A DNA stretch of 64,000 bases from assembly GCF_000217955.3 (NCBI RefSeq), contig NZ_AFOY02000015.1, positions 1,054,001 through 1,118,000 of the forward strand, written 5' to 3'. Positions 1 through 8,184 of this stretch are shown here, piece after piece. The notes under the pieces are model-generated. The model made no database searches, was not told the DNA's origin, and saw only the letters and a list, made by a program, of their open reading frames with translations. The translations under genes were made by a program, and so were the position numbers. The stretch is from Pseudomonas fluorescens HK44. Its GTDB lineage: Bacteria; Pseudomonadota; Gammaproteobacteria; Pseudomonadales; Pseudomonadaceae. The number at the start of each line of letters is the position of its first letter. Positions within the stretch are counted from its first letter, which is position 1.

Positions 1-84
1 GCGACTGACCTGCATACCGATGATGTCGGTCGCCAGCCATTGCCACTGATCAAGGTCGCTGACGCCAAAACCGACGTAGGCTAA
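1..84 (+). CDS. 3' end of an unidentified gene
   Basis: The first 27 codons of frame 1 are open and end in TAA at 82-84. The visible tail is hydrophilic and ends in Asp-Val-Gly. The start lies outside the window. Too little is visible to name a family, and the call as coding rests only on the open frame and plausible codon use. It runs in the same direction as the sigma-54 regulator at 525 but is separated from it by 440 bases, so it probably belongs to a separate transcription unit. Confidence 0.4.
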   Translation, partial: ATDLHTDDVGRQPLPLIKVADAKTDVG

Positions 85-524
85 CGAGTGAATTTCTGAC
101 ACTTTGTCTGCACCCCTTCTTGTTTTTGGACGACTGAAATTCCCGGAGAGCTCAAGGAAAAACAGAATCGAGAGGACAAGAGCAAGCGCAATGCCAACTT
201 GGCGAACAGGTTGTAATTAAAATATTTAGCTATTTAATTCAATGAGTTAATAAAAGTCACTGTGAGAAAAACCTGACATTTGTTAACCGCTCGGCGAGGA
301 ACAGCTATTGCGAATTTTCGAAAAACTTTGAATTTCGATAAGGAATATTCGTACATTCCCAATCCGTGCCCCCCTCATTCTCACTGGCAAACAATCCCGG
401 CGTCGTATCGAACAGGCTGAGGAGGCACGATCGAGGCAGATTTACCGTTCTGCGAGACCTTTGGCACAAACTTGGCATCTGTTTCAGGTTGGAATAATGA
501 CAATAATAAAGGCGGGCCAATTAC
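85..524. other. Intergenic region, AT-rich in its first half
   Basis: No convincing gene is present. The stretch around 215-300 is clearly more AT-rich than the surrounding DNA, as promoter regions often are. A -24/-12-like element lies near its right end and is listed separately. Short open frames here on the minus strand have no ribosome site or recognisable product. Confidence 0.5.
462..478 (+). promoter_or_regulatory. Candidate sigma-54 promoter before the regulator gene
   Basis: TGGCAC, five bases, then TGGCA places GG (463-464) and GC (475-476) exactly ten bases apart, as in the -24/-12 sigma-54 consensus (TGGCAC-N5-TTGCA). Transcription would begin near 488, about 37 bases before the ATG at 525. 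One consensus base in the -12 box differs. If real, the activator gene would itself be sigma-54 dependent. No enhancer-like inverted repeat was identified. Confidence 0.4.
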
Positions 525-2375
525 ATGACTCCTGAAGAGAAAGGCGCAGGCCAGGGCGATCATCACTATCGGAATCAGCACGGCATCAACATCATTACTG
601 ACCTGCGTTTTCCAGACATGCAGGACCTGACTGACCGCCTCTATTTCAATCCGAAAGAAGGACGCATCTGGCTCGGCGAAAAACGCATGATGCTGATGCA
701 CGTCGAAGCCTTTGGGGCGATGCGCCAAGAGTTGCTGGAAAGCAATGGCGTCGAGTTCACCCGAGGCTTGTTTACCCGAATCGGTTATCTGACCGGGTTG
801 CGCGACGCCGATTTAGCGATCCAGGCACGCGGTACTGGCAGTGAGCTGGAAATCCTGGCAGCCGGCGGACAACTGCATGCGCTTTCCGGGATCGTCGAGG
901 TCTCACCGATCTGCATCGAGTTCGATCAAGCCAAAGGCCATTTCTACGGCGAGTTCACCTGGAAGCACTCAGTTGAAAGCGAAGTGCATATCGCAGCCAA
1001 CAAGATCAGTACCGACCCTATCTGCTGGATGGAAGTGGGCTATAGCTCCGGCTTCATGACACGTTTGATGGGTCGACGCTTTCTGGTACGGGAAGTGGAA
1101 TGCCAGGCGTGCGGCCACGAACACTGTCGTGTCATCGCAAAGCCGGCGGAGGCCTGGGACGATGCCGAGCAAGATCTTAAATATTTCCAGCCTCGAGCAA
1201 CCGACCACCGTCGGACGGTACCTGTCTCGCCGTCGAAACTCCGAGCAACCGCTCCCCAGCCTGCGCCATTTGGTCTGGAGGACCTCGCCAGCTTTGCCGC
1301 CGGGCTTGATCGTCCCGTTGGCGGTTCAGCCGCTTATCACTCCGCGCTACACAAGATCCTGCGCGTCGCCGGTACCAACGCTACTGTGCTGTTGCTCGGA
1401 GAAAGTGGTGTAGGCAAGACCATGTTTGCCCATGAAGTGCATGCCAACAGCCAACGCGCCACAACGCCCTTTATCGAAATCAACTGCGCTGCGATTCCTG
1501 AACAGCTTATAGAGTCCGAACTGTTCGGCGTTCAGCGCGGCGCCTATTCCGGCGCCACCGAACCGCGTCCCGGCCGCTTCGAAATTGCGCATGGCGGAAC
1601 CATCTTCCTCGACGAAGTCGCAACCCTGAGCATGACTGCGCAAGGCAAGTTGTTGCGCGTATTGCAGAGTGGGGACCTGGAACGCCTGGGCAGCAACAAG
1701 ACCATAAAAGTCGATGTCCGGGTCATCGCTGCCACCAACGAAGACTTGGCTGGTGCGGTCAAGGCCGGGCGTTTTCGCAGTGATTTGTTCTATCGGTTGA
1801 ACGTGTTCCCCGTCACCATCGCCCCTCTGCGCGAACGCAAGGATGACCTGCCTTTGCTGCTCGATACTTTCATGCGCAAGCTCTGTACGTTGCACGGCCG
1901 ACACCTCACCGGCATTAGCCCGCGAGCCTTGCAGATGCTTCTTGATTACCATTGGCCGGGCAACATTCGTGAATTCGAAAACGTGATCGAGCGGGCGGTC
2001 ATCCTTTCCGATGATGGCGATGCCATCGACATTCGTCATCTTTCCGGACTTGATGCGTTGGGCGGCCAGCTCGAACGTATCGGTACTGTCGGATGGGACG
2101 CAGGCCCCACCATCGGCATCCGTCTGCCGGACGCCACGTCCCCCAGCGTCGGCATCGCCCAACAGGAAAAAGCCACCCACGATCAGTTGCTCGCTGTAGC
2201 GCAACGCACACTGCAACGTGGCTCGGTGCGCCTGAACGAGATCGAAGACGTGTATATCGAAGTGGCGATGCGGCTCAGCGAACGTAATGTTGCGCGCGCC
2301 GCTACGCTGCTGGGCCTGAGCCGGGCGCAGTTGGACTACCGGCTGAAGAAAACGGCTCAGGAAGAAAAAATCTGA
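525..2375 (+). CDS. Sigma-54-dependent activator, XylR/DmpR type
   Basis: A 616-residue activator that would open sigma-54 promoters when it senses a small molecule. Visible in order: an N-terminal XylR-type sensor region, a V4R segment near residues 150-205 with the Cys-x2-Cys-Gly-His-x2-Cys pattern seen in phenol and toluene sensors, an AAA+ domain with Walker A GESGVGKT near residue 291, the sigma-54 contact loop as GAYSGA near 339 (usually GAFTGA), a Walker B ending in FLDE, and a Fis-like helix-turn-helix near 586-608. A purine-rich AAAGGCGGG precedes the start. It is convergent with the isochorismatase gene and probably controls the catabolic genes at 2.5-10.4 kb; the effector is unknown, though this sensor family usually binds aromatic compounds. 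Confidence 0.9.
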   Translation: MTPEEKGAGQGDHHYRNQHGINIITDLRFPDMQDLTDRLYFNPKEGRIWLGEKRMMLMHVEAFGAMRQELLESNGVEFTRGLFTRIGYLTGLRDADLAIQARGTGSELEILAAGGQLHALSGIVEVSPICIEFDQAKGHFYGEFTWKHSVESEVHIAANKISTDPICWMEVGYSSGFMTRLMGRRFLVREVECQACGHEHCRVIAKPAEAWDDAEQDLKYFQPRATDHRRTVPVSPSKLRATAPQPAPFGLEDLASFAAGLDRPVGGSAAYHSALHKILRVAGTNATVLLLGESGVGKTMFAHEVHANSQRATTPFIEINCAAIPEQLIESELFGVQRGAYSGATEPRPGRFEIAHGGTIFLDEVATLSMTAQGKLLRVLQSGDLERLGSNKTIKVDVRVIAATNEDLAGAVKAGRFRSDLFYRLNVFPVTIAPLRERKDDLPLLLDTFMRKLCTLHGRHLTGISPRALQMLLDYHWPGNIREFENVIERAVILSDDGDAIDIRHLSGLDALGGQLERIGTVGWDAGPTIGIRLPDATSPSVGIAQQEKATHDQLLAVAQRTLQRGSVRLNEIEDVYIEVAMRLSERNVARAATLLGLSRAQLDYRLKKTAQEEKI

Positions 2376-2457
2376 TCTGCCCGGATGAGGACATTGTGGA
2401 CACTGGAGCGGGCTTGCAACTCGGCGTCCCGCAGCGATGGCGATGCACGTTTCCCAT

Positions 2458-2486
2458 CGCTATCGCCGGCAAGCCAGCTCACAACA
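2458..2486. repeat. Pseudomonas REP-like element
   Basis: ATCGCCGGCAAGCCAGCTC followed by ACA is the typical imperfect palindrome of Pseudomonas intergenic REP elements. It lies between the convergent ends of the sigma-54 regulator and the isochorismatase gene, the usual location. A weak 8-base inverted repeat (2433-2440 with 2454-2461) overlaps its left side. It may help terminate both transcripts. Confidence 0.55.
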
Positions 2487-2501
2487 GCTCAGCGCTGCAA
2501 C

Positions 2502-3101
2502 CTATAAAAGCGCCGCACAATCCTCGAACGCTGCTTCGGTGCTAACGCTGGTGCAAAAACGCGCGATGCTGCCCATGGAATTGGTGTGCTCTTGCGCCGA
2601 AGGCGAGGCACAGCAATCTTCCAGAACCACGACGTCGAAGTCACGGTCGTGGGCATCGCGGACGGTGGCTTGGACAACCGCCTGAGTACTCACGCCGCTG
2701 CAATAGATGCGCTCGATACCTTCGCGGCGCAACAACAGTTCCAGGCGCGTGGCGTAGAACGGCGAGACGCGGTGTTTGACAATGTCCCAATCCTGCGGCT
2801 GCGGGGCCAATGCTTCGTGCACCGCGCCTCCCCAGGCGGACGCTTTCAAAATGCCATTTTTGGCAATCGGGCCGAATACCTGAGAGTTCGGATTAGCCTC
2901 ACGATGATCGTCAGAAAAGGCGACACGTACGTAAGCCACTGGAATGCCCTTGGCACGCGCTTTGGCGATTGCGGCAGCCGTGCGGGCGATCACCTCACGG
3001 CTACGGACTTGTTCACCCAACGGGGATTTGCCGCTGGCGCCGTCCGGGTGCACCAGATCGTTCTGCATGTCCAGGACAAGGTAGATACTTTTCATTGTCA
3101 T
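2502..3101 (-). CDS. Isochorismatase-family cysteine hydrolase
   Basis: A 199-residue cytosolic hydrolase of the isochorismatase/N-carbamoylsarcosinase fold, whose members cleave amide or ether bonds. The expected triad can be seen: Asp in the opening LVLDMQND strand, Lys in VKHRVSPFY, and the nucleophilic Cys in IYCSGVSTQA. The open frame extends far upstream, antisense to the next gene, but AAGGAAAAA directly precedes the ATG at 3101; a second ATG at 3095 is also possible. It follows the SDR gene after 17 bases and ends a three-gene set. A carbamoyl or other amide substrate is likely but not shown by the sequence. Confidence 0.85.
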   Translation of the reverse strand: MTMKSIYLVLDMQNDLVHPDGASGKSPLGEQVRSREVIARTAAAIAKARAKGIPVAYVRVAFSDDHREANPNSQVFGPIAKNGILKASAWGGAVHEALAPQPQDWDIVKHRVSPFYATRLELLLRREGIERIYCSGVSTQAVVQATVRDAHDRDFDVVVLEDCCASPSAQEHTNSMGSIARFCTSVSTEAAFEDCAALL

Positions 3102-3118
3102 TTTTTCCTTGGATTGAA

Positions 3119-3850
3119 TCAGTCGCACCAGAGTGCGCCGTTGATGTCGAGAATTTCCCCGCAGATAAACCCCGCTTTGTCTGAAAGCAGAAAGCCCACT
3201 GCTGCCGCCACTTCGTGAGCGCGCCCCATCCGGCCCAGCGGAATCAGCGCACGCAAGTTGTCTGGAAATGTCGTGGTCATATCGGTGGCTATCGGTCCTG
3301 GTGCCACGGCGTTGACTCGCACGCCACGGCCCGCCAATTCTTTGGCCAGAAATAGAGTCAGGGTGTGCACCGCCGACTTCGACATGCCGTAAGCCACATT
3401 GCCCGCATTGTTCTGCTCGCTCGGGTCCAGCCAGGGTCGGGCGTTGCCACCATTTTTCCCAACCACCGAGCCTATGTTGACGATGGCTCCCCGCTGACGC
3501 TCGGCCATCAGCTGTCCGACCACCTGACAAGGAATCAAGGTGCCCAGGACATTGATCCGCATGACCCGTTCGAACTCGGTCACGCCAAGATCCAGAGCGC
3601 TGCCCTTGGAGACGATACCGGCGACGTTAACCAACGCAGTGATCGGTCCCAACTGCTCTTCAACCTCTTCGACCACGTTTCGCACTGCATTGCGCGCCGC
3701 CACATCGCAAGCGAAGAAGCGCATACGGACACCCAGTTCAAGAGGCTCTACCAGATCCAGCGCTGCTACTTTGTAGCCTTCGGCGGCCAGGTATCGACAC
3801 ACCGCACTGCCAATTGCCCCACTGGCTCCAGTCACCACTGCAACACTCAT
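3119..3850 (-). CDS. Short-chain dehydrogenase/reductase (FabG-like)
   Basis: A 243-residue classical SDR, the normal length for the family. The nucleotide-binding glycine motif TGASGAIG starts at residue 7, NVAG follows near 89, and the catalytic Ser and Tyr-x3-Lys appear as NIGSVV and YGMSK. The CP-type closing region ending in GEILDINGA is also present. It would oxidise a hydroxyl group or reduce a ketone with NAD(P). Its ATG overlaps the stop of the upstream flavoprotein gene by four bases, so the two are probably translationally coupled. Substrate unknown. Confidence 0.88.
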   Translation of the reverse strand: MSVAVVTGASGAIGSAVCRYLAAEGYKVAALDLVEPLELGVRMRFFACDVAARNAVRNVVEEVEEQLGPITALVNVAGIVSKGSALDLGVTEFERVMRINVLGTLIPCQVVGQLMAERQRGAIVNIGSVVGKNGGNARPWLDPSEQNNAGNVAYGMSKSAVHTLTLFLAKELAGRGVRVNAVAPGPIATDMTTTFPDNLRALIPLGRMGRAHEVAAAVGFLLSDKAGFICGEILDINGALWCD

Positions 3851-5301
3851 TGTTCACCCCGCTGATCCGCCGCGCAATAACCGGCCAGACGTCCGAACAC
3901 CAGCCCCTTGAGCACTGAGGTACCGCCCGCGTAATTACCGAAATACAGGCCGACGGTCTCGCCGGCGGCATACAGGTTACCAATCGGTGCACCGTCGGCA
4001 TTGACCACACGAGCACGCTCGTCGATTTTCAAACCTCCAAACGTGAAGACGTTGGCGGAGATGATCGGATAAGCCATGTAGGGTCCCTCGTCAAGCGGCA
4101 ATGCCCAGTTGCTTTTGGGCGGTACCAGACCTTCAGTGGCGACACCATCCAGTTGCAAAGGCTTGTAGTTACCCGGTCGGCAAGCGGTGTTGTAACGCGC
4201 AATACTGTTTTGCAGGGCAACCGTTGGAACGCCGATCTTACCCGCCAGTTCGGCCAGACTCGGCGCTTCGACGGCGGGTTGGTCAGTACGAATACCCAAA
4301 CGATAGTTGGGAATGTTTTTGACTTTCTGATCGAGGATCACCCATGCGATGCCTTCGCTCTGCTGATAAATCTGTCGAGTCACTCGCTCATACCAGGCAT
4401 CAACCGTACCGGGCGCTTCGTCGGTGAAACGTTCGCCCTGTTGGTTGATCAGCACGCCGTAGGGAAAAATAAAGATTGAGGGTTCGGAAACCCCGGAGCG
4501 AGGATCCACCGGCTCGGCGTGATAGCTGCCATATTCTCCGCAGGGCGCCGCGCCGACATCCAGCGCCATCTGGATGCCTTCGCCACGATTGTAGTAACCG
4601 CCCTTGCACACTGGGCGCAAGTAAACTGAACGCGGCCCGAGATAGCGGGTGAGCATCTCCGTATTACCTTCGAAGCCACCACTGGCGAGCACCACCGCGC
4701 CACGAAAAACCAACTCACCACGCTCACGGGACAAAGCTCGCAGCCCTATCACCCGGTCATAACCTTCGGTTACCAGATCACGCCCAGTGGTTTCATAGAA
4801 AAAGTGTGCACCCAGCGCTTCAGCCTGGGTCGCGAGCGCTTCCACAATCGCCTCGCCACCACCCACTGGCAGTAAGCGCGGCTGAGTGCTGGTCAGGAAT
4901 TGGGTCGGCAAAAAGTCGAACTTCACGCCGTTGCGTTTCAGCCAATCGATGGTGGCCGGGACCTCGGAAGAAAAGGTGCTGATAACGCTCGCATCCACAG
5001 AGGCCAGTGAGCGGGTCTGTGCCGACCAACCCTCTCGATCACGCAGGCTCTCGACAACAAAATCCGGATCCTGGTAATAGCCCGAATGCTCAGCAAGAAA
5101 GGCGTCGAAGTCGTCGGTCACTTCGTCATGTCCTTTCATGCGCAGATAGGCTTCAGTGAAACGACTCTGCCCGCCGCGCTCCTCACGCGTCGCACGCTCC
5201 AGCACCGCCACTTTCAGTCCACGTTCGGCGCCCGCCACCGCCGCCGACAATCCGGCCACGCCGCACCCCACTACAATCAGATCGAAATTCAACTCAGCCA
5301 T
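3847..5301 (-). CDS. FAD-dependent dehydrogenase, TcuA/fumarate reductase-like
   Basis: A 484-residue flavoprotein of the succinate dehydrogenase/fumarate reductase superfamily. The FAD dinucleotide motif VVGCGVAGLSAA is at the N-terminus and the FAD-closing segment GNLYAAGE with GLVFGRLAG at the C-terminus. Overall it most resembles tricarballylate dehydrogenase TcuA and 3-ketosteroid dehydrogenase-like enzymes that desaturate carbon-carbon bonds. It is the first gene of the set running to the isochorismatase gene and is divergent from the LysR gene at 5400, whose product is its most likely regulator. A TcuA name is not justified, because no tricarballylate genes accompany it. Confidence 0.85.
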   Translation of the reverse strand: MAELNFDLIVVGCGVAGLSAAVAGAERGLKVAVLERATREERGGQSRFTEAYLRMKGHDEVTDDFDAFLAEHSGYYQDPDFVVESLRDREGWSAQTRSLASVDASVISTFSSEVPATIDWLKRNGVKFDFLPTQFLTSTQPRLLPVGGGEAIVEALATQAEALGAHFFYETTGRDLVTEGYDRVIGLRALSRERGELVFRGAVVLASGGFEGNTEMLTRYLGPRSVYLRPVCKGGYYNRGEGIQMALDVGAAPCGEYGSYHAEPVDPRSGVSEPSIFIFPYGVLINQQGERFTDEAPGTVDAWYERVTRQIYQQSEGIAWVILDQKVKNIPNYRLGIRTDQPAVEAPSLAELAGKIGVPTVALQNSIARYNTACRPGNYKPLQLDGVATEGLVPPKSNWALPLDEGPYMAYPIISANVFTFGGLKIDERARVVNADGAPIGNLYAAGETVGLYFGNYAGGTSVLKGLVFGRLAGYCAADQRGEQ

Positions 5302-5399
5302 TTCCAGTACCTCCCTTAGTGGCTGGTACTATAGGATTCGCTGTGAGTGCGTTCGAGCGAGGCACGGCTAATGGGCTATTAGGAAAAGGTGAAGAACCG

Positions 5400-6350
5400 A
5401 TGGACAGACTCTGGGCCATGCAGGTGTTCGTAAGGGTGGTGGAGTGCGGCAGTTTCAGCCGCGCGGCCGAGTCCCTGGACATTGCCAATGCTACGGTGAC
5501 CTCTAGCGTGCGTAACCTGGAAACTTACCTGGGGGTGACCCTGCTGTCGCGCAACACGCGTTCGTTGCGCCTGACCGACGAAGGCGAGGGTTATTTCGAA
5601 CAATGCACCCGACTGTTGCGGCAAATAGAGGAAACCGAAGCCTCGGTGCGCCAGAAAAAAGGCGAAATCAGCGGTCAGCTGTGCATCGAATCACCCGCCG
5701 CTTTCGCTCGAGCGTTGCTCTGCCCCGCCCTACCCGCGTTCACCGCTCAGCATCCTGGTTTGTCAGTGGCCTTGCGCTTGACCGATCATGCCGAAGACTT
5801 GATCGCCAGCGGCACCGATATCGCGATCCGTATCGACTCAGTGAACGATGCCGACCTGGTCGCCCGCCCGCTTTATCAGGCTCACTATGTGGCCTGCGCC
5901 TCTCCCGGTTTTCTGGCCCGCCTAGAGACCCCGAGTCATCCGCAGGAACTCGACCCGCAATGCTGCCTGGGTATTTTCGGTCCCGGACGCTACGCCGTAT
6001 CCAATTGGTCATTCCAGCGCGGAGTCGAAAACCACACGCTGACTCCCCGTGGCAGCCTGCACTTCAACAGCACTGATGCACTGATCGAGGCCGCCCTGGC
6101 CGATCAGGGCTACATCTATGTGCTCGATGTGTTCGTCAACGGCCTTATATCACGCGGCGCCTTGGTGGAATTATTCCCTGGCTGGGGCACCAGTAGCCGC
6201 AGTTTTTACACCGTTACACCCAAAGCACGATTCGTCGCGCCGCGCACCCGGGCGTTTATCGACTTTATACTCGCCACTCTCGACGCTCAGCGCCGACCGC
6301 CAGCCGATGCCAGCATCGTCCTGCGCCAGGGACGACGTGGTCTGGTATAG
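5400..6350 (+). CDS. LysR-family transcriptional regulator
   Basis: A 316-residue LTTR. The winged helix-turn-helix starts at residue 1 (MDRLWAMQVFV, then AAESLDIANATVTSSVRNLE), and a LysR substrate-binding domain fills the rest. The frame is open further upstream, but AAAGGTGAAG lies just before the ATG at 5400 and LysR proteins of this subgroup begin MDRL. The gene faces away from the flavoprotein gene ending its promoter side at 5301, leaving 98 bases for shared control. It is therefore a probable regulator of that set and perhaps of the ETF set downstream. Confidence 0.88.
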   Translation: MDRLWAMQVFVRVVECGSFSRAAESLDIANATVTSSVRNLETYLGVTLLSRNTRSLRLTDEGEGYFEQCTRLLRQIEETEASVRQKKGEISGQLCIESPAAFARALLCPALPAFTAQHPGLSVALRLTDHAEDLIASGTDIAIRIDSVNDADLVARPLYQAHYVACASPGFLARLETPSHPQELDPQCCLGIFGPGRYAVSNWSFQRGVENHTLTPRGSLHFNSTDALIEAALADQGYIYVLDVFVNGLISRGALVELFPGWGTSSRSFYTVTPKARFVAPRTRAFIDFILATLDAQRRPPADASIVLRQGRRGLV

Positions 6351-6372
6351 CGAGGCGGCTTGCAGCACAACG

Positions 6373-6400
6373 AAAAATGCCAGTCAGCAGGACTGACTGG
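6373..6400 (-). terminator. Terminator after the ETF gene set
   Basis: CCAGTCAG (6380-6387) pairs perfectly with CTGACTGG (6393-6400) around a five-base loop. Read on the minus strand the stem is followed by CATTTTTCG, a short U-tract. It lies 20 bases beyond the stop of the etfA-like gene and also just after the LysR gene, where it may work less well in the opposite direction because no U-run follows. Confidence 0.65.
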
Positions 6401-6420
6401 TATGAGTGTTTACCCCGATC

Positions 6421-7386
6421 TCAAGCGTTACGCGTCTCGGCCAGCAACGCAGGCAAGAGTGTTTCCCAATCGCCGATCATCCCCAGCGTAGCGACCTTGA
6501 AAATATCCGCATGAGCATCCTTGTTGATGGCCACGATACGACTCTCCAGGCTGACCCCGGCCAAATGCTGTGCTGTGCCAGAGATGCCCACCGCCACGTA
6601 GATGTCCGGGCTGACGTACTTTCCAGAAATGCCGACCTGACGGAGCACCGGCACCATGCCTGCGTCGACCGCCGGCAAACTGCCGCCGAGAGTGCCGCCC
6701 CACGCAACGGCCAGCGTTTCCAGCAGATTAAACCCCGTCTCGTTGACACCTCGCCCCCCGGACACAATCAATTTGGCACCTTCGAGCGGTGGTAGATGTT
6801 GGCCACTCTTTCGACGCTCCAGCGTCAGCACTTGAGGCAATACCGCATGCAGAGTCAATGTATGGACTTCGGTCGCAACCGGACCGGACAAATGGGGGCG
6901 GCCTACGCGCAAGCACGCGAATGCCGGCCCCTCAGCCACCTGCAATGTCACACGCATGCGGCCTCCCCAGCACGATCGCTCGGCCAGAAGCCTCTCACCA
7001 TCGCGGCTTAACGCGATGCAGCGTCCCAAGGCTCGGCCATTCAATTTATCGGCCAGCAGCGCACAGAATTCTTCGCCAACAGGACCGGGCGGCAGCAACA
7101 CGAGTGATACGCCGCTGGCAAAAACCGGGATCGTACGCAGGGCTTCGCTCGCCGCCACGGCCAATGCCGCAGGCTCCTCGCAATTAGCCAGTTCTGCATG
7201 TAAGGCGTGGTAAACCTGCTTGGCGCCAGCCCTGGCGGCCCGTTCTGTTGCGTGCGAAGCAGGTTCAGCGCCCAGCAGAACAACGGCGAATTCTTCGTTG
7301 ATGGCCACGCTCTGAACCGCGGCCAGCGCGGCGTCGAGTGCTTCATCACCCCAGGCCAGGGGAATCAACGCCAACAGCCGGCTCAT
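6421..7386 (-). CDS. Electron transfer flavoprotein alpha subunit-like
   Basis: A 321-residue ETF alpha homologue, close to the family length. The C-terminal FAD domain is well preserved: KLIVSGGRG, then PDIYVAVGISGTAQHLAG and IVAINKDAHADIF. The N-terminal half is more divergent. Together with the beta-like subunit, overlapping by four bases upstream, it would accept electrons from a flavin dehydrogenase and pass them to ETF-ubiquinone oxidoreductase, which is not in this window. The start at 7386 is chosen because the frame upstream is antisense-free only through the etfB coding region and the ATGA overlap is typical of ETF pairs. Confidence 0.85.
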   Translation of the reverse strand: MSRLLALIPLAWGDEALDAALAAVQSVAINEEFAVVLLGAEPASHATERAARAGAKQVYHALHAELANCEEPAALAVAASEALRTIPVFASGVSLVLLPPGPVGEEFCALLADKLNGRALGRCIALSRDGERLLAERSCWGGRMRVTLQVAEGPAFACLRVGRPHLSGPVATEVHTLTLHAVLPQVLTLERRKSGQHLPPLEGAKLIVSGGRGVNETGFNLLETLAVAWGGTLGGSLPAVDAGMVPVLRQVGISGKYVSPDIYVAVGISGTAQHLAGVSLESRIVAINKDAHADIFKVATLGMIGDWETLLPALLAETRNA

Positions 7387-8171
7387 AGATTCACTCCCTG
7401 TTCTTTCATCCAGATCAGCAATGCCTTGGCCTGCTGCATGGCATCGCCTTCCAGCATTCGACAAGCCCCCCTGCGCTCGGCGGCCTGGGCAGCGACCAGA
7501 CCGACCAGCGACAGTGCACCGGGCCTAGCGGACGGGGCACTCGCTTTGGCAAAGTTCATGCGCCTGGCTTCCATCACGTTTTTCAGCAGTGGATGGCGCA
7601 ACTTATTGCGTTTGTCGTTGGTGACGCTGGCAAGCAGCGGTCGATCGACGTCCAGCCACTCCTCACAGGTAGCGCGCTCACGAATCAGTCGTATGGTGTC
7701 ACCGCTCCATTGCGCGTACTGGGCCAAAGAGAACTGCTCCCGGTCAAGACGACAGGCCAGCAGCACCGGGATGCTGCCCTCGTCGAGATCACCAAACTCA
7801 CGACCGATGAGTAGCAAATCAGGCGCCAGTCGCTCGCGATCGATCAGCGCAGCGATTTGCTGCGCCGTCAGCCGTGCATCCCAGAGACAAGTCGGCACCA
7901 GCTCAAGTTGGCGCAACGAATGAGGACGAAATGCCGCCACCGTGCGCAATAGGTTTTCGCTGTTCGCACCGGCAAGCAGCAAGACATCAATCTGTGTCTC
8001 GGGGCGTGCGTCGCGTAACTTCAGGGCCACTTCCAGCGCTGCCTCATCGAACGGGCTGAGCACTCGACGAGCGCTGGCAGGCTCTTCGATCTGACCATCG
8101 CCAGCGAGGCTCAAGGTATGCAGGGGGAAACGGATATCCGCCACCCCGGCCAGCAAAACCAGAATGTTCAT
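7383..8171 (-). CDS. Electron transfer flavoprotein beta subunit-like
   Basis: A 262-residue ETF beta homologue. The N-terminal strand NILVLLAG and the LSPFDEAALEVALKL segment match the ETF domain, and MNFAKA near the end matches the AMP-binding/recognition region. It is divergent from the housekeeping EtfB, which suggests a dedicated partner. AGGGGGA lies ahead of the ATG at 8171. The gene follows the second flavoprotein gene after 13 bases, so it is likely that this flavoprotein donates its electrons to this ETF. Confidence 0.82.
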   Translation of the reverse strand: MNILVLLAGVADIRFPLHTLSLAGDGQIEEPASARRVLSPFDEAALEVALKLRDARPETQIDVLLLAGANSENLLRTVAAFRPHSLRQLELVPTCLWDARLTAQQIAALIDRERLAPDLLLIGREFGDLDEGSIPVLLACRLDREQFSLAQYAQWSGDTIRLIRERATCEEWLDVDRPLLASVTNDKRNKLRHPLLKNVMEARRMNFAKASAPSARPGALSLVGLVAAQAAERRGACRMLEGDAMQQAKALLIWMKEQGVNL

Positions 8172-8184
8172 GACTGTCCCCCTG

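Noticed and set aside
1347..2216. 289-codon frame antisense to the sigma-54 activator
   Set aside because: Composition shadow of the AAA+ coding strand; no ribosome site or domain.
2502..3530. 342-residue version of the isochorismatase
   Set aside because: The extra 143 residues are antisense to the SDR gene and precede a good ribosome site at 3101.
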